Made by a program: the position numbers and the translations under genes. The notes beneath the pieces were generated by a model that ran no database searches, was not told the DNA's origin, and worked only from the letters and a program-made list of their open reading frames with translations. From positions 372,001 to 436,000 of the forward strand of contig NZ_FNAT01000002.1 of the NCBI RefSeq assembly GCF_900102015.1: a DNA stretch of 64,000 nt, written 5' to 3'. The first letter of the stretch is position 1. Each line of letters begins with the position of its first letter. Shown piece by piece: positions 1-8,718 of this stretch. This DNA is from Limimaricola pyoseonensis. Lineage in GTDB: Bacteria > Pseudomonadota > Alphaproteobacteria > Rhodobacterales > Rhodobacteraceae.

Positions 1-40
1 TGGCGTCGTTGTTCCCGGTATTTCGCCGGAGGGCAACGAC

Positions 41-742
41 ATGACCGATCCGAAGACGCTGCTGGTTCTGGGCGCGCATGGCGTGACCGGGCAGGAGGTG
101 GTGGCGCAGGCGGTGGCGAAGGGCCACCGCGTCCGCGCCGCCGAGATGAGCTGGCCCGAGGACGCCGCGCCGCCCGCACCGGGGGTGGAGCGCGTCACGG
201 CCGACGTGCTCAAGGACGATCTCGGGCCGGTGGTGCAGGGCGTCGACGCCGTCATCTCGGCGCTGGGCGTGCCGGGCGATCCGCAGACTCTGATGGATCC
301 GCCGCCGCTCTACACCACCGGGACGCGGCGGCTGGTCGAGGCGATGCGCGGCGCGGGCGTGAAACGCCTCGTCACCATCTCGGCGAGCTTCGTGGTCACG
401 CATGACCGCGGCCCGGCGCTGTTTCGCGCCACCGCGATCCCGGCGCTGACCCGCGTGCTCGACCAGATGCGTGACATGGAGGAGATGCTGCGCGCCACCG
501 ACCTCGACTGGACCGCGGTGCGCCCGGGCTGGCTGCTGCCGGAGCCGCTCACCGCCGAATACGTCGTGGTGCCGGACGTGATCCCCGAGGATCTGATCCG
601 CACCCGCCACGCCGATCTCGCGCATTTCATGCTGCATTGCGCCGAGAGCGGCGAATGGCTGCGCCAGACCCCCGCCATCGCGCGCGAGGAGGACGCGGCG
701 CACAGCTCCTCCTTCGAGGTGGTGCGCGAGATGCTGGCGTGA
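41..742 (+). CDS. NAD(P)-binding Rossmann-fold protein (NmrA/SDR-like)
   Basis: A 233-residue protein with an N-terminal dinucleotide-binding motif GAHGVTG (about residues 11-17) after a hydrophobic beta strand. This is typical of atypical short-chain dehydrogenases of the NmrA / NAD(P)H-binding type. No YxxxK catalytic pair is evident, so it may be a redox sensor or epimerase-like protein rather than a classical dehydrogenase. The start is supported by GGAGG about 9 nt upstream of the ATG. It stands alone; the next gene on the same strand begins 122 bp further on. The substrate cannot be inferred. Confidence 0.8.
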   Translation: MTDPKTLLVLGAHGVTGQEVVAQAVAKGHRVRAAEMSWPEDAAPPAPGVERVTADVLKDDLGPVVQGVDAVISALGVPGDPQTLMDPPPLYTTGTRRLVEAMRGAGVKRLVTISASFVVTHDRGPALFRATAIPALTRVLDQMRDMEEMLRATDLDWTAVRPGWLLPEPLTAEYVVVPDVIPEDLIRTRHADLAHFMLHCAESGEWLRQTPAIAREEDAAHSSSFEVVREMLA

Positions 743-774
743 TCCTGCCCACGGGGCCGGTGCTCTGCGCGAGA

Positions 775-796
775 GCACATTTTCGGCACATTTCGG
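775..796. repeat. Short tandem near-repeat upstream of the acidic-tail protein
   Basis: GCACATTTTCGG is followed immediately by GCACATTTCGG, sharing one G. This is an A/T-rich patch in a G+C-rich intergenic region, about 70 bp before the next start codon. It could be a regulator binding site or promoter element; no matching family is recognised. Confidence 0.3.
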
Positions 797-864
797 CCCC
801 ATGACCTGTCCCGGATGAGGCGGTCGCCGGCAGGCGGCCGCCGCAACGGGACAGGAGACATCGC

Positions 865-1410
865 ATGACCCTCAGGACCTACCTCTTCGCCGGTCTCGCC
901 ACCGCCACGATCGGCGTGGCGGCCCCGGTCGCGGCGGCGCCCGACCAGGCCGTCATCGACGCCGTGGTCGCGGGCCTCGTGGCCGAGGGCTACAGCGGCG
1001 AGATCCGCATCCGGCCGAGCGGCGACACGCTGATCGTCGAGGCCAGCGGGGCCGCGGGCCGCACCGAGCGGGTCTACAGCGGAGACGGCAGCAGCCTGTT
1101 CGAGGAGGAGACCCGCAACGCCGACGGCTCGACCGTCGAGCGCGAATACGACCTGGCCGGCAACCTCGTGGAAGAGGAATACGAAGGCCCCTCCGACGAT
1201 CCCCGTGCCGAGCGCGCGAAGAAAGAGCAGGAAGACCGGCTCGAGCGCGAGGCGGAGCGCACCGAGGAACGCCGCGAGCGGGAAGAGGAGAAGGCCGAGG
1301 CGCGTCGCGAGCGCGAGGAGGAAAAGGCCGAGAAGCGCCGCGACGACGACGAAGACGACGACGATGATGATGACGAAGAAGATGAAGACGACGATGAAGA
1401 CGACGACTGA
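865..1410 (+). CDS. Secreted PepSY-like protein with charged helix and poly-Asp/Glu tail
   Basis: A 181-residue protein with a clear signal peptide (hydrophobic stretch ending near VAAAP, cleavage about residue 25). A small domain of about 90 residues follows (GYSGEIRIRPSGDTLIVEA), resembling PepSY-type folds. Residues 110-158 are a highly charged segment of repeated ERE/EEKAE units, probably a single alpha helix or coiled coil. The last 20-odd residues are almost entirely Asp and Glu. The acidic tail could bind divalent cations or basic partners in the periplasm; that is inference. A strong terminator follows 30 bp after the stop, so it is a monocistronic unit. Confidence 0.75.
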   Translation: MTLRTYLFAGLATATIGVAAPVAAAPDQAVIDAVVAGLVAEGYSGEIRIRPSGDTLIVEASGAAGRTERVYSGDGSSLFEEETRNADGSTVEREYDLAGNLVEEEYEGPSDDPRAERAKKEQEDRLEREAERTEERREREEEKAEARREREEEKAEKRRDDDEDDDDDDDEEDEDDDEDDD

Positions 1411-1440
1411 ACGGGCCCCCGTGTCCGGGGTCTGACATGA

Positions 1441-1470
1441 CAAGGGCCGGGGAGCGATCCCCGGCCCTTG
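1441..1470 (+). terminator. Hairpin terminator after the acidic-tail protein
   Basis: A perfect 13-bp inverted repeat (CAAGGGCCGGGGA / TCCCCGGCCCTTG) around a 4-nt GCGA loop, beginning 31 nt after the stop codon. Only two T follow directly. The stem is very stable, so it probably also works as an RNA 3-prime end stabiliser. Confidence 0.75.
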
Positions 1471-1551
1471 TTCCGTGAAGGGGGGAACGGCGAGTGGCGG
1501 CGCCCGCTTACGGCGATCCCGCGCGAAGTCGGTGCGGCGCGGCCTGCCGGC

Positions 1552-2049
1552 CTAGGCCAGCTCCAGCCGCATCACGTGCTGCGGCCCGGCCGCGCCGCCG
1601 TGGTAGAGCGTGCCGTCGTCGATCCAGCCGCCGCGCAGATAGGTCTGCCGGGCCGCCGGGTTGCGGCAGTTCACCGTGAGCCAGATCCGGCGCAGGTCGG
1701 GATAGGCGGCACGGAGGTAGCCGGGCAGCTGCCCGAACGCCGCGCCGCCGATGCCGCGCCCCTGGTGGCGGGCGTCGATCATCACGCCGCGCAGCCCCCA
1801 GGCGCCGGCCTCCGCGAAATGCCGCCCGTCCTCGTAGGCCCGGTCGACTTTGAAGAGGCCGACCGGCGCGCCGCCCGCGAGGATCACGTGCACCTCGATG
1901 CCGGCGCGGTCGTCGCCGAGAATGGTGACGGCGGTGCCGGAGAACTGCTCCTGCTCGGGCAGGGGGCGCAGCGCGCGCAGCACCGGCAGGTGGTCGGGGT
2001 CGAGCGGCGCGAGGGTCACCCGCGCCGCGCGGGGCTGATCGAGGCTCAC
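1552..2049 (-). CDS. GNAT-family N-acetyltransferase
   Basis: A 165-residue GNAT acetyltransferase starting with GTG. The GTGA junction overlaps the stop codon of the upstream oligoendopeptidase, so translation is probably coupled. The acetyl-CoA binding loop is visible as RHQGRGIGGAAF (motif A, Q/RxxGxG/A), followed by a beta strand with WLTVNCRNPAARQTY, the usual N-x-x-A/Y acetyltransferase C-terminal motif. The acceptor substrate is unknown. The longer open frame upstream is an overlap with pepF and should not be used. Confidence 0.82.
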   Translation of the reverse strand: MSLDQPRAARVTLAPLDPDHLPVLRALRPLPEQEQFSGTAVTILGDDRAGIEVHVILAGGAPVGLFKVDRAYEDGRHFAEAGAWGLRGVMIDARHQGRGIGGAAFGQLPGYLRAAYPDLRRIWLTVNCRNPAARQTYLRGGWIDDGTLYHGGAAGPQHVMRLELA

Positions 2050-3863
2050 GCCTCCATCTGCTCCAGCTCGTCGATCATCCCCTCGATCATCGACAGGCCC
2101 TTGTCCCAGAAGGCCGGGTCCGAGGCGTCGAGGCCGAAGGGCGCCAGAAGCTCCTTGTGGTGCTTGGAGCCGCCCGCCTTCAGCATCTCGAAATACTTTT
2201 CCTGGAAGTCCTCGCCGCCCTCTTCGTAGACCGCGTAGAGCGCATTCACGAGGCCGTCGCCGAAGGCGTAGGCATAGACGTAGAAGGGCGAGTGCACGAA
2301 GTGCGGGATGTAGGCCCAGAAGGTCTCGTAGCCCGGCGCGAAGTCGAAGACCGGGCCGAGGCTCTCGGCCTGCACGCTCATCCACAGCGCGTCGATGTCG
2401 TCGGGCGTGAGTTCGCCCTGCGCGCGTGCGGCGTGCAGCTTGCACTCGAAGTCGTAGAAGGCGATCTGGCGCACGACCGTGTTGATCATGTCCTCGACCT
2501 TGCCGGCGAGCAGAACCTTGCGCTCGTTGCGGTCCTTGGCCTGGGCAAGCAGCTTGCGGAAGGTGAGCATCTCGCCGAACACGCTGGCCGTTTCCGCCAG
2601 CGTCAGCGGCGTCGAGGACAAAAGCTCGCCCTGGCCGGCCGCGAGGCGCTGGTGCACGCCGTGACCCAGCTCATGCGCCAGCGTCATCACGTCGCGCGGT
2701 TTGCCTAGGTAGTTCAGCATCACGTAGGGATGCACGGTCGAGACGGTCGGGTGCGCGAAGGCACCGGGCGCCTTGCCGGGCTTCACGGCCGCGTCGATCC
2801 AGCCATCCTCGAAGAAGGGCTGCGACAGTTCGGCCATGCGCGGGTCGAAGTCGCGATAGGCCTCCTCGACCGTGGCGCGCGCCTCGTCCCAGCCGACGAT
2901 GCGGTCGGTCTCCATCGGCAGCGGCGCGTTGCGGTCCCAGACCTGCATGCGGTCGAGGCCGAGCCATTTCGCCTTCAGCGCGTAGTAGCGGTGCGACAGC
3001 CGCGGATAGGCCGCGACCACCGCGTCGCGCAGCGCCTCGACCACTTCCGGCTCCACGTGGTTGGCGAGGTGGCGGCCGGTCTGCGGCGTCGGCATGCCGC
3101 GCCAGCGATCCTCGATCTCCTTCTCCTTGGCAAGCGTGTTGTGCACGCGCGCGAAGAGGCGGACCTGGCTCTTGAAGACGCGGGCCAGCTCGTGCGTCGC
3201 GGCCTCGCGCTTGGCGCGGTTCTGCTCGGTGAGCAGGTTCAGCGTGCCCTCGATATTCAGCTCCTCGCCGTCGACGGTGAAGGTGAGGCCGGCGATGGTC
3301 TCGTCGAACAGCTTGTTCCAGGCGGCGGCGCCGGTGCTGGACTGGTCGTGCAGGAACTTCTCCAGCTCGTCCGAGAGCTGGTAGGGCTTCATCGCGCGCA
3401 TCCGCTCGAACACCGGGCGGTAGCGGTTCAGCTCCTGGCTCTGGCCGAGCAGGGTCTCGAGGTGGTCCTCCTCAAGCCTGTTGAACTCCAGCCCGTAGAA
3501 CACCAGCGGCGTGGTGAAGACGGTGATCCGGTCCTGGCAGTCCGAGAGAAACTTGGCGCGCTCGCTGTCGGTGGTCTGCTGGTAGTAGCGCAGCCCGGCA
3601 TAGGACATGATCCGGCCGGCGACGATGTCGATCCGCTCGTAGCGCTGCACGGCTTCGAGCAGGCCGGCGGCGTCGAGCGAGGCGAGCTTGCCTTCGTAAT
3701 CGGCGGCGAAGTCGGCGCAGGCCTTCTCCAGCCAGTCGATGTCGTTCTTGATCTCGGCCGAATCCGGCGCGGGGTAGAGATCGGTCAGGTCCCATTCCGG
3801 CAGGTTGCCCAAGGGGCGGCCCCCGGTCTCGGTCGCGGCGTCGAAGCGGGGCTCTCGGGTCAT
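2046..3863 (-). CDS. pepF: Oligoendopeptidase F (M3 family metallopeptidase)
   Basis: A 605-residue cytoplasmic zinc peptidase of the M3B/PepF group, cleaving short peptides. The zinc-binding HExxH is HELGH at residues 397-401. The third ligand region follows as ETASVFGEM near residue 424. Length matches the family (about 600). No signal peptide is present. It is first in a two-gene unit, its stop overlapping the start of a GNAT gene by 4 nt. Confidence 0.93.
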   Translation of the reverse strand: MTREPRFDAATETGGRPLGNLPEWDLTDLYPAPDSAEIKNDIDWLEKACADFAADYEGKLASLDAAGLLEAVQRYERIDIVAGRIMSYAGLRYYQQTTDSERAKFLSDCQDRITVFTTPLVFYGLEFNRLEEDHLETLLGQSQELNRYRPVFERMRAMKPYQLSDELEKFLHDQSSTGAAAWNKLFDETIAGLTFTVDGEELNIEGTLNLLTEQNRAKREAATHELARVFKSQVRLFARVHNTLAKEKEIEDRWRGMPTPQTGRHLANHVEPEVVEALRDAVVAAYPRLSHRYYALKAKWLGLDRMQVWDRNAPLPMETDRIVGWDEARATVEEAYRDFDPRMAELSQPFFEDGWIDAAVKPGKAPGAFAHPTVSTVHPYVMLNYLGKPRDVMTLAHELGHGVHQRLAAGQGELLSSTPLTLAETASVFGEMLTFRKLLAQAKDRNERKVLLAGKVEDMINTVVRQIAFYDFECKLHAARAQGELTPDDIDALWMSVQAESLGPVFDFAPGYETFWAYIPHFVHSPFYVYAYAFGDGLVNALYAVYEEGGEDFQEKYFEMLKAGGSKHHKELLAPFGLDASDPAFWDKGLSMIEGMIDELEQMEA

Positions 3864-3930
3864 GGTCCGGTCGTCTCCATCTGTGTGTCAGGGGGAAGAT
3901 ATGGGCGCGGGGCAGGGGCCTCAACCCGCC

Positions 3931-5007
3931 TCAGCCATCGCTGCCGCCCAGCCTGCGGGCGGCGGCGAAGGTGGCCTCGGCCTCCTCGGCATCGCCGGGA
4001 TAGGGTGCCGGCGGGTGCTGCGTCGCGCCGCCGGTCAGGCACAGCTCGGCCCGCACCGGCAGGTGGTCGGAGCCGACCTCCGGCAGGATCTCGAAGGCCA
4101 TGAGCCCGGGGCCGGGGCGCCAGAGCACGGTGTCGAGCGGCCATTTCATCCAGGCACTCTGGGCGTCGAAGCTCGGCATCGGGCCGCGCCCGGCGCGCGG
4201 GTCGACCAGCCCGCCCAGCCGCAGCATCCGCCGTGCGGTGCGCTCCCAGGGGGCGGCGTTGAGATCGCCCGCGACGATCGCCGGCAGCGGCGTGGCCCAG
4301 GCCTCGCGCCCGGCCAGCAGTAGGGTCGCGTCGCGCAGCGTGGTCGGCTGGTCGGGCGCGAGCGGCGGCCGGGGATGCAGGCCGATGAAGCGCAGCCGCG
4401 CCGCGGGGTGCAGCACGTCCGCGAACAGCATCGGCGTGTCGGAGGCAAAGGGAAAGCGGAACTCGACCCGCTCCAGCGGCAGCTTCGAGTAGAGATGCAT
4501 GCCGTAATGGGTCGCGTCCTTCGGCACGTGCTGGACGATCTCGGGATAGGTCTCGCCCAGCGGCGCGAGCGCCTCGTCCCACCAGGGCCCGGTCTCCATC
4601 GCGAGGAAGAGGTCGGGCTCCGCGTCGCGCAGCAGGGCCAGCACCGCCTCCGCGTCGCGGTTGTCGCGCCGGAGGTTGGCGACCAGAACCGAGATGCGGT
4701 CACCCGGCGCGCAGCTTTCCGTCATCGGCGCGGCCACCTGCGCCAGCGGCTGGTAGGGCCAGAGCCGCCAGCCGTGATAGGAGAGCGCGGCGATCGCCAG
4801 CACGGTGAGCCAGCGCGCGGCGCCGTGGCCGATCCCGCCAAGCGCGACCATGGCGATCCAGAAAAGGACGATCAGCCCCGCGAACTGCATGCGTGGAAAA
4901 TCGAGGTAGCGCACCCACCACGCGTCCGTCTCGAGCAGCGGCAGCAGCGAGGCCGCGCCGAGCAACGCGAGGCCGGCCCCGGCGGCGATGGCGAGGCCGC
5001 GCCTCAT
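3931..5007 (-). CDS. Membrane-anchored endonuclease/exonuclease/phosphatase (EEP) protein
   Basis: A 358-residue protein with three predicted N-terminal transmembrane segments (about residues 4-24, 42-62, 68-84) and a C-terminal EEP domain. Metal-site residues of the fold are present: N in VANLRR, E in AMETGP, D and N in AGDLNAAPW, and the terminal GSDHLPV. Positive residues at the N-terminus and an odd number of segments suggest the catalytic domain faces the periplasm (inference). The start overlaps the upstream ligase stop by ATGA, making it third in a coupled exonuclease-ligase-EEP set. The substrate could be nucleic acid or a phosphoester. Confidence 0.82.
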   Translation of the reverse strand: MRRGLAIAAGAGLALLGAASLLPLLETDAWWVRYLDFPRMQFAGLIVLFWIAMVALGGIGHGAARWLTVLAIAALSYHGWRLWPYQPLAQVAAPMTESCAPGDRISVLVANLRRDNRDAEAVLALLRDAEPDLFLAMETGPWWDEALAPLGETYPEIVQHVPKDATHYGMHLYSKLPLERVEFRFPFASDTPMLFADVLHPAARLRFIGLHPRPPLAPDQPTTLRDATLLLAGREAWATPLPAIVAGDLNAAPWERTARRMLRLGGLVDPRAGRGPMPSFDAQSAWMKWPLDTVLWRPGPGLMAFEILPEVGSDHLPVRAELCLTGGATQHPPAPYPGDAEEAEATFAAARRLGGSDG

Positions 5008-6608
5008 GCCGGGGCGTCCCCGCCATAGGCGGCGAGCATGTCCTTCAGATCGCCGAGCGTGTTGATCTCGTCGAGCGGCTTGTCGTGCCGCCAGCGCAGC
5101 ATGCGCGGGAAGCGCAGGGACACGCCGGACTTGTGCCGCGGGCTGGGCTGGATGCCCTCGAAGCCGATCTCGAAGACATGTTCCGGTTTGACGTGGCGCA
5201 CCGGTCCGTAGCGTTCGAGCGTGTTTTTCCGCACCCAGGCGGTGATCTTGCGAAACTCGGCATCGGTCAGGCCGCTATAGGCCTTGGTGAAGGGCACCAG
5301 CGCGTTGCCGTCGCGCACCGCGAAGGTGAAGTCGGTGAACATGTTGGCCCGCCGCCCCGAGCCGGCCTGCGCATAGACCATCACCGCGTCGATGGTGAGC
5401 GGGTCGACCTTCCATTTCCACCAGTCGCCCTTCTTGCGGCCCGAGAGATAGGGGCTGTCCGCCCGCTTCAGCATCAGCCCCTCGGCCATCAGCTCGCGCG
5501 AGCGGGCGCGCTCCTCGGCCAGCTGGTCGAAGCTCTCCACCGGCACCAGCGGCGACAGCCGGAACGGCGCTTCGGGCGGAAGGTCGGCGCCCAGCGCGTC
5601 GAGCCGGGCGCGGCGCTCGGCGAAGGGCAGGGCGCGGATGTCCTCGCCGTCCTGTTCCAGAAGGTCGTAGCCCATGATGATCGCCGGCGCCTCGGCCAAG
5701 AGCTTTTTCGGCACGGTCTTGCGGCCGATCCGCTTCTGCAGCGCGTTGAACGACAGCGGCTGATCCTCGCCCCAGGCCAGCACCTCGCCGTCGATCACCG
5801 TGCCCATCGGCAGGAAGTCCTTGAGGCGGCCCAGCTCGGGGAAGCGGTCGGTCATCAGCTCTTCGCCGCGCGACCAGAGGTGATGATCGCCGCCGCGCAG
5901 GATCAGCTGGCCGCGGATGCCGTCCCACTTGCGCTCGGCCATCCATTCGGCCGGGTCGCCGAGATCCTCGGGGTCGTCGAGCTGGTAGGCGAGGTAGAAC
6001 GGGTAGGGCCGCGACAGGTCGGCCGAGGGGTCGGGCGCGTGGACGAGACCCTGCCAGCTGACCGTGTCGGGGGTCCACGCGCCCATCAGCCGGTGCGTCA
6101 GTTCGGGCTCGTCGATGCCGGTGGCCTGGCTCAGCGCGCGGGTCATCAGCTTCTGGCTGACGCCGACGCGGAAGCTGCCGGTGAGCAGCTTGGTGAACAG
6201 GAGCCGCTCGGTCGGCCCCAGCGCGTCCCATGCGGCGAGGATGCCGGCCTTGCGCGCCGCCTCGTCCTGTTTCGACAGCCTGCGGATCTCGCCGATCCAG
6301 TGGCTGAGCGGGCGGTCCTCTTCGGCCTCGGCCGGCGGCAGGACCAGCGAAATGGTCTCGGCGAGATCGCCGACGATCGGGTAGCTCTCCTCGAACAGCC
6401 ACAGCGGGATGCCCGCCCGCTCGGCCGCCCATTCGCGCAGAACGGTGGCGGTGATGGTGCGGCGCGGGCGGCGGCCCGAGAACAGCGCCACGGTCCAGAG
6501 CTTGTCGGCGTCGGGCGCCTCGCGGAAGTAGTCGGCCATCGCCGCCACCTTCCTGGTGGTGCGGGTGGTCTGGTCGACGGCGCGGAACAGTTCGGCGAAA
6601 CGCTTCAC
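5004..6608 (-). CDS. ATP-dependent DNA ligase (bacterial LigC/ligase-associated cluster type)
   Basis: A 534-residue ligase. The adenylation motif KxDG is KWDG with Lys about residue 227; downstream nucleotidyltransferase motifs include IDGEVLAW and GLMLKR. An N-terminal alpha-helical DNA-binding domain of about 200 residues precedes it, as in bacterial stand-alone ATP-dependent ligases annotated as cisplatin damage response ligases. The start is GTG at 6608, overlapping the exonuclease stop in a GTGA junction. The longer open frame reaching 7268 is an overlap artefact. Pairing with an MBL exonuclease implies a DNA repair role. Confidence 0.92.
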   Translation of the reverse strand: MKRFAELFRAVDQTTRTTRKVAAMADYFREAPDADKLWTVALFSGRRPRRTITATVLREWAAERAGIPLWLFEESYPIVGDLAETISLVLPPAEAEEDRPLSHWIGEIRRLSKQDEAARKAGILAAWDALGPTERLLFTKLLTGSFRVGVSQKLMTRALSQATGIDEPELTHRLMGAWTPDTVSWQGLVHAPDPSADLSRPYPFYLAYQLDDPEDLGDPAEWMAERKWDGIRGQLILRGGDHHLWSRGEELMTDRFPELGRLKDFLPMGTVIDGEVLAWGEDQPLSFNALQKRIGRKTVPKKLLAEAPAIIMGYDLLEQDGEDIRALPFAERRARLDALGADLPPEAPFRLSPLVPVESFDQLAEERARSRELMAEGLMLKRADSPYLSGRKKGDWWKWKVDPLTIDAVMVYAQAGSGRRANMFTDFTFAVRDGNALVPFTKAYSGLTDAEFRKITAWVRKNTLERYGPVRHVKPEHVFEIGFEGIQPSPRHKSGVSLRFPRMLRWRHDKPLDEINTLGDLKDMLAAYGGDAPA

Positions 6609-7645
6609 GCGGCCTCTCCCTCGTGGCCGCCCTCGTCCTCGGCATCGACGCTCTCGCCGGAATACTCGGTCGAGACGACATGGGCATCGTAGCCCTCGCT
6701 CTCGAGCCAGCGGCGGAACACCGAGGTGTAGCCATGGGTGACGAAGACGCGGGAGGCGCCGGTCTCGCGGATCGCGGCGTTGAGGCCGGGCCAGTCGGCG
6801 TGGTCCGACATGATGAAACCGCGATCCGCCGCCCGCCTGCGCCGCACGCCCCGGAGCGCCATCCAGCCGGAGGCGAAGGCGGTCGAGGCGGGCTTGCCGG
6901 GCAGGTTGAAGCGGCGCGACCACGGCCCGCCGAGGCCCGAGGGCGTGGCCACGACCAGCGCGCCGGCATGGGCCTTGAGATCGGTGTCGGGCGTCACGCG
7001 GGTCGTGTCGGGCAGAGCGATGCCCTGCGCCCGCAGCACCGCGTTGGTGTTCTCGACCGCGCCATGGGTCAGGATCGGGCCGATCGAGGTGTCGGCCAGC
7101 GTGAGAATCCGCTGCGCCTTGCCCAGCGCGTAGGCCCCGATCAGCGAGAACCGCCCCTCGGCGGCGTTGGCGGCCCACCAGGCGTTCAGGTCGGCCGCCA
7201 GCTCGGCCTGCGGCGTCCACTTGAACACCGGCAGGCCGAAGGTGGATTCGGTGATGAAGGCGTTGCATTTCACGGGCTCGAACGGGGTGGAGAGCCCGTC
7301 GTCGATGGTCTTGTAGTCGCCCGAGGCGACCCAGACCTCGCCCCGGTGCTCGACCCGGATCTGCGCCGAGCCGGGCACGTGGCCGGCCGGGTGGAACGAG
7401 ACGGTGACGTCGCCGATGCGCCGCGTCTCGCCGTAGCGGACGGTGTCGAGGGAGATGTCGCCCAGACGGTGCCGCATCACCGGCGCGGCGATGTCGGTGG
7501 CGAGGTAGCGCGCCATGCCGTCATGCGCGTGATCGGCATGGCCATGCGTGACCAGCGCGCGGTCGACGGGCCGCCACGGGTCGATGTAGAAATCGCCCGC
7601 CTCGCAATAGATGCCCCGGTCGGTGAAGGTGAGAAGATCGCCCAT
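6605..7645 (-). CDS. Ligase-associated DNA exonuclease (metallo-beta-lactamase fold)
   Basis: A 346-residue MBL-fold nuclease with the metal motif HGHADH near residue 36 and later conserved His/Asp positions (SDHADW near residue 280, THG near 305). The family sits next to ATP-dependent DNA ligases in many bacteria and is thought to trim DNA ends in repair. Here it is the first gene of a leftward operon, directly coupled to the ligase. The LHR-type helicase and calcineurin-like phosphoesterase that often complete the cluster are absent from this window. Confidence 0.9.
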   Translation of the reverse strand: MGDLLTFTDRGIYCEAGDFYIDPWRPVDRALVTHGHADHAHDGMARYLATDIAAPVMRHRLGDISLDTVRYGETRRIGDVTVSFHPAGHVPGSAQIRVEHRGEVWVASGDYKTIDDGLSTPFEPVKCNAFITESTFGLPVFKWTPQAELAADLNAWWAANAAEGRFSLIGAYALGKAQRILTLADTSIGPILTHGAVENTNAVLRAQGIALPDTTRVTPDTDLKAHAGALVVATPSGLGGPWSRRFNLPGKPASTAFASGWMALRGVRRRRAADRGFIMSDHADWPGLNAAIRETGASRVFVTHGYTSVFRRWLESEGYDAHVVSTEYSGESVDAEDEGGHEGEAA

Positions 7646-7700
7646 GCATCCGAGGGTAGTGCGGGCGGCAGGGGCGGGAAGTGCGTCTTTCGAGAAAGGC

Positions 7701-7725
7701 GAAAGGGGCGCCTCGCGCCCCTTTC
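7701..7725 (-). terminator. Hairpin terminator downstream of metF
   Basis: A perfect 11-bp stem (GAAAGGGGCGC / GCGCCCCTTTC) around a CTC loop, 41 nt past the metF stop and ahead of the exonuclease operon. On the minus strand the following bases are GCCTTTCTCG, a weak T-rich stretch; on the plus strand CGTTTTCTC follows. It probably separates metF from the exonuclease transcript. Confidence 0.6.
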
Positions 7726-7765
7726 CGTTTTCTCGTCGATGTGCCGGGGGCGACCTCTGCGCCGT

Positions 7766-8632
7766 TCAGGCCACTTCGCTAAGCGTGGCCTTGGAGTGGA
7801 TGCCCAGCGCGTGGCAGACGTCGCGGGTCAGGTCCGGCTTGTTCAGCGTGTAGAAATGCAGGTGCTCGGCCCCGCCGGCGATCAGCTTGTCGCACAGCTC
7901 GGTCGCCAGCGCCGTGGCGAGCAGGTCGGCCTCCTGCTGGTTCGCCGCGTGCTCGAAGCCGTCATGCACCACCTGCGGGATCGAGGCGCCGCAGAGGCCG
8001 GCGAACTTCTTGGCCCCCTTCCAGTTCTCGATCGGCAGGATGCCGGGGATGATGGGGCGGTCGATGCCCGCCTTTTCGCAGGCGTCGCGGAAGCGGAAGA
8101 AGGTGTCCGCGTCGAAGAAGAACTGGGTGATCGCGCTGTGCGCGCCGGCGTCGAACTTGCGCTTCAGGTGCTCGACATCGGCCCATTCATGCGCGGCGTC
8201 GGGGTGCCGCTCGGGGTAGGCGCCGACGCGGATGCGGAAGTTGCCGCGGGCGGCCAGCGCCTCGATCAGCTCGACCGAGCCGGCGAAGCCCTCGGGATGC
8301 GGCTGGAACTGGCCCGAGCCCTTAGGCGGGTCGCCCCGGAGCGCGACGATCTCCTCGACGCCGGCCTTGGCGTAGGCGTCGACGATCTCCAGCGTCTCGG
8401 CGCGGGTGGCGTCGACGCAGGTCAGGTGCGCGGCGACCCGCAGGTCGGTCTTCTTGTGGATCGCGTCCACCGCCTCGTGCGTGAGCTTCCGGGTCGTGCC
8501 GCCCGCGCCGTAGGTCACCGAGACGAATTCCGGTCCCATCGGCGCCAGCGCCTGCACCGTGTCCCAAAGGCGGAACGAGCCTTCGATGTTCTTCGGCGGA
8601 AAGAATTCGAAACTGACGGCAGGACGGGTCAT
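7766..8632 (-). CDS. metF: Methylenetetrahydrofolate reductase
   Basis: A 288-residue FAD-dependent reductase converting 5,10-methylene-THF to 5-methyl-THF for methionine synthesis. It has the characteristic N-terminal SFEFFPPK, FVSVTYGAGG, ALRGDPP and ITQFFFD motifs, and the length matches bacterial MetF (about 290). It is transcribed divergently from a LysR-type gene resembling metR, which in other bacteria activates met genes. Confidence 0.96.
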   Translation of the reverse strand: MTRPAVSFEFFPPKNIEGSFRLWDTVQALAPMGPEFVSVTYGAGGTTRKLTHEAVDAIHKKTDLRVAAHLTCVDATRAETLEIVDAYAKAGVEEIVALRGDPPKGSGQFQPHPEGFAGSVELIEALAARGNFRIRVGAYPERHPDAAHEWADVEHLKRKFDAGAHSAITQFFFDADTFFRFRDACEKAGIDRPIIPGILPIENWKGAKKFAGLCGASIPQVVHDGFEHAANQQEADLLATALATELCDKLIAGGAEHLHFYTLNKPDLTRDVCHALGIHSKATLSEVA

Positions 8633-8677
8633 GGACGGTCTCCTTGGGATGCGATGCTTGTCGCAGACGGGGGATCG

Positions 8678-8690
8678 TGAGACAAATTCA
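8678..8690. promoter_or_regulatory. MetR-box-like operator between metF and metR
   Basis: The sequence TGAGACAAATTCA matches the enterobacterial MetR recognition pattern TGAA-N5-TTCA with one mismatch. It lies in the 86-bp gap between the metF start and the proposed TTG start of the regulator, the expected place for divergent control. The match is by eye, not tested. Confidence 0.45.
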
Positions 8691-8718
8691 TAACCCTCAC
8701 CACGATGATGAGTTTCGC

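Noticed and set aside
1205-1400. A tandem DNA repeat or minisatellite in the acidic-tail gene
   Set aside because: The repetition reflects Asp/Glu and E/R/K coding, without an exact repeating DNA unit long enough to call separately.
310-1443. 377-codon minus-strand frame opposite the first two genes
   Set aside because: It consists of the antisense of the acidic repeats and the NAD-binding gene; the hydrophobic/valine-rich start mirrors GAC repeats.
5004-7268. A 754-codon frame fusing sequence upstream of the DNA ligase
   Set aside because: The extra N-terminal 220 codons overlap the exonuclease gene out of frame. The GTG at 6608 overlapping the exonuclease stop is the natural start.
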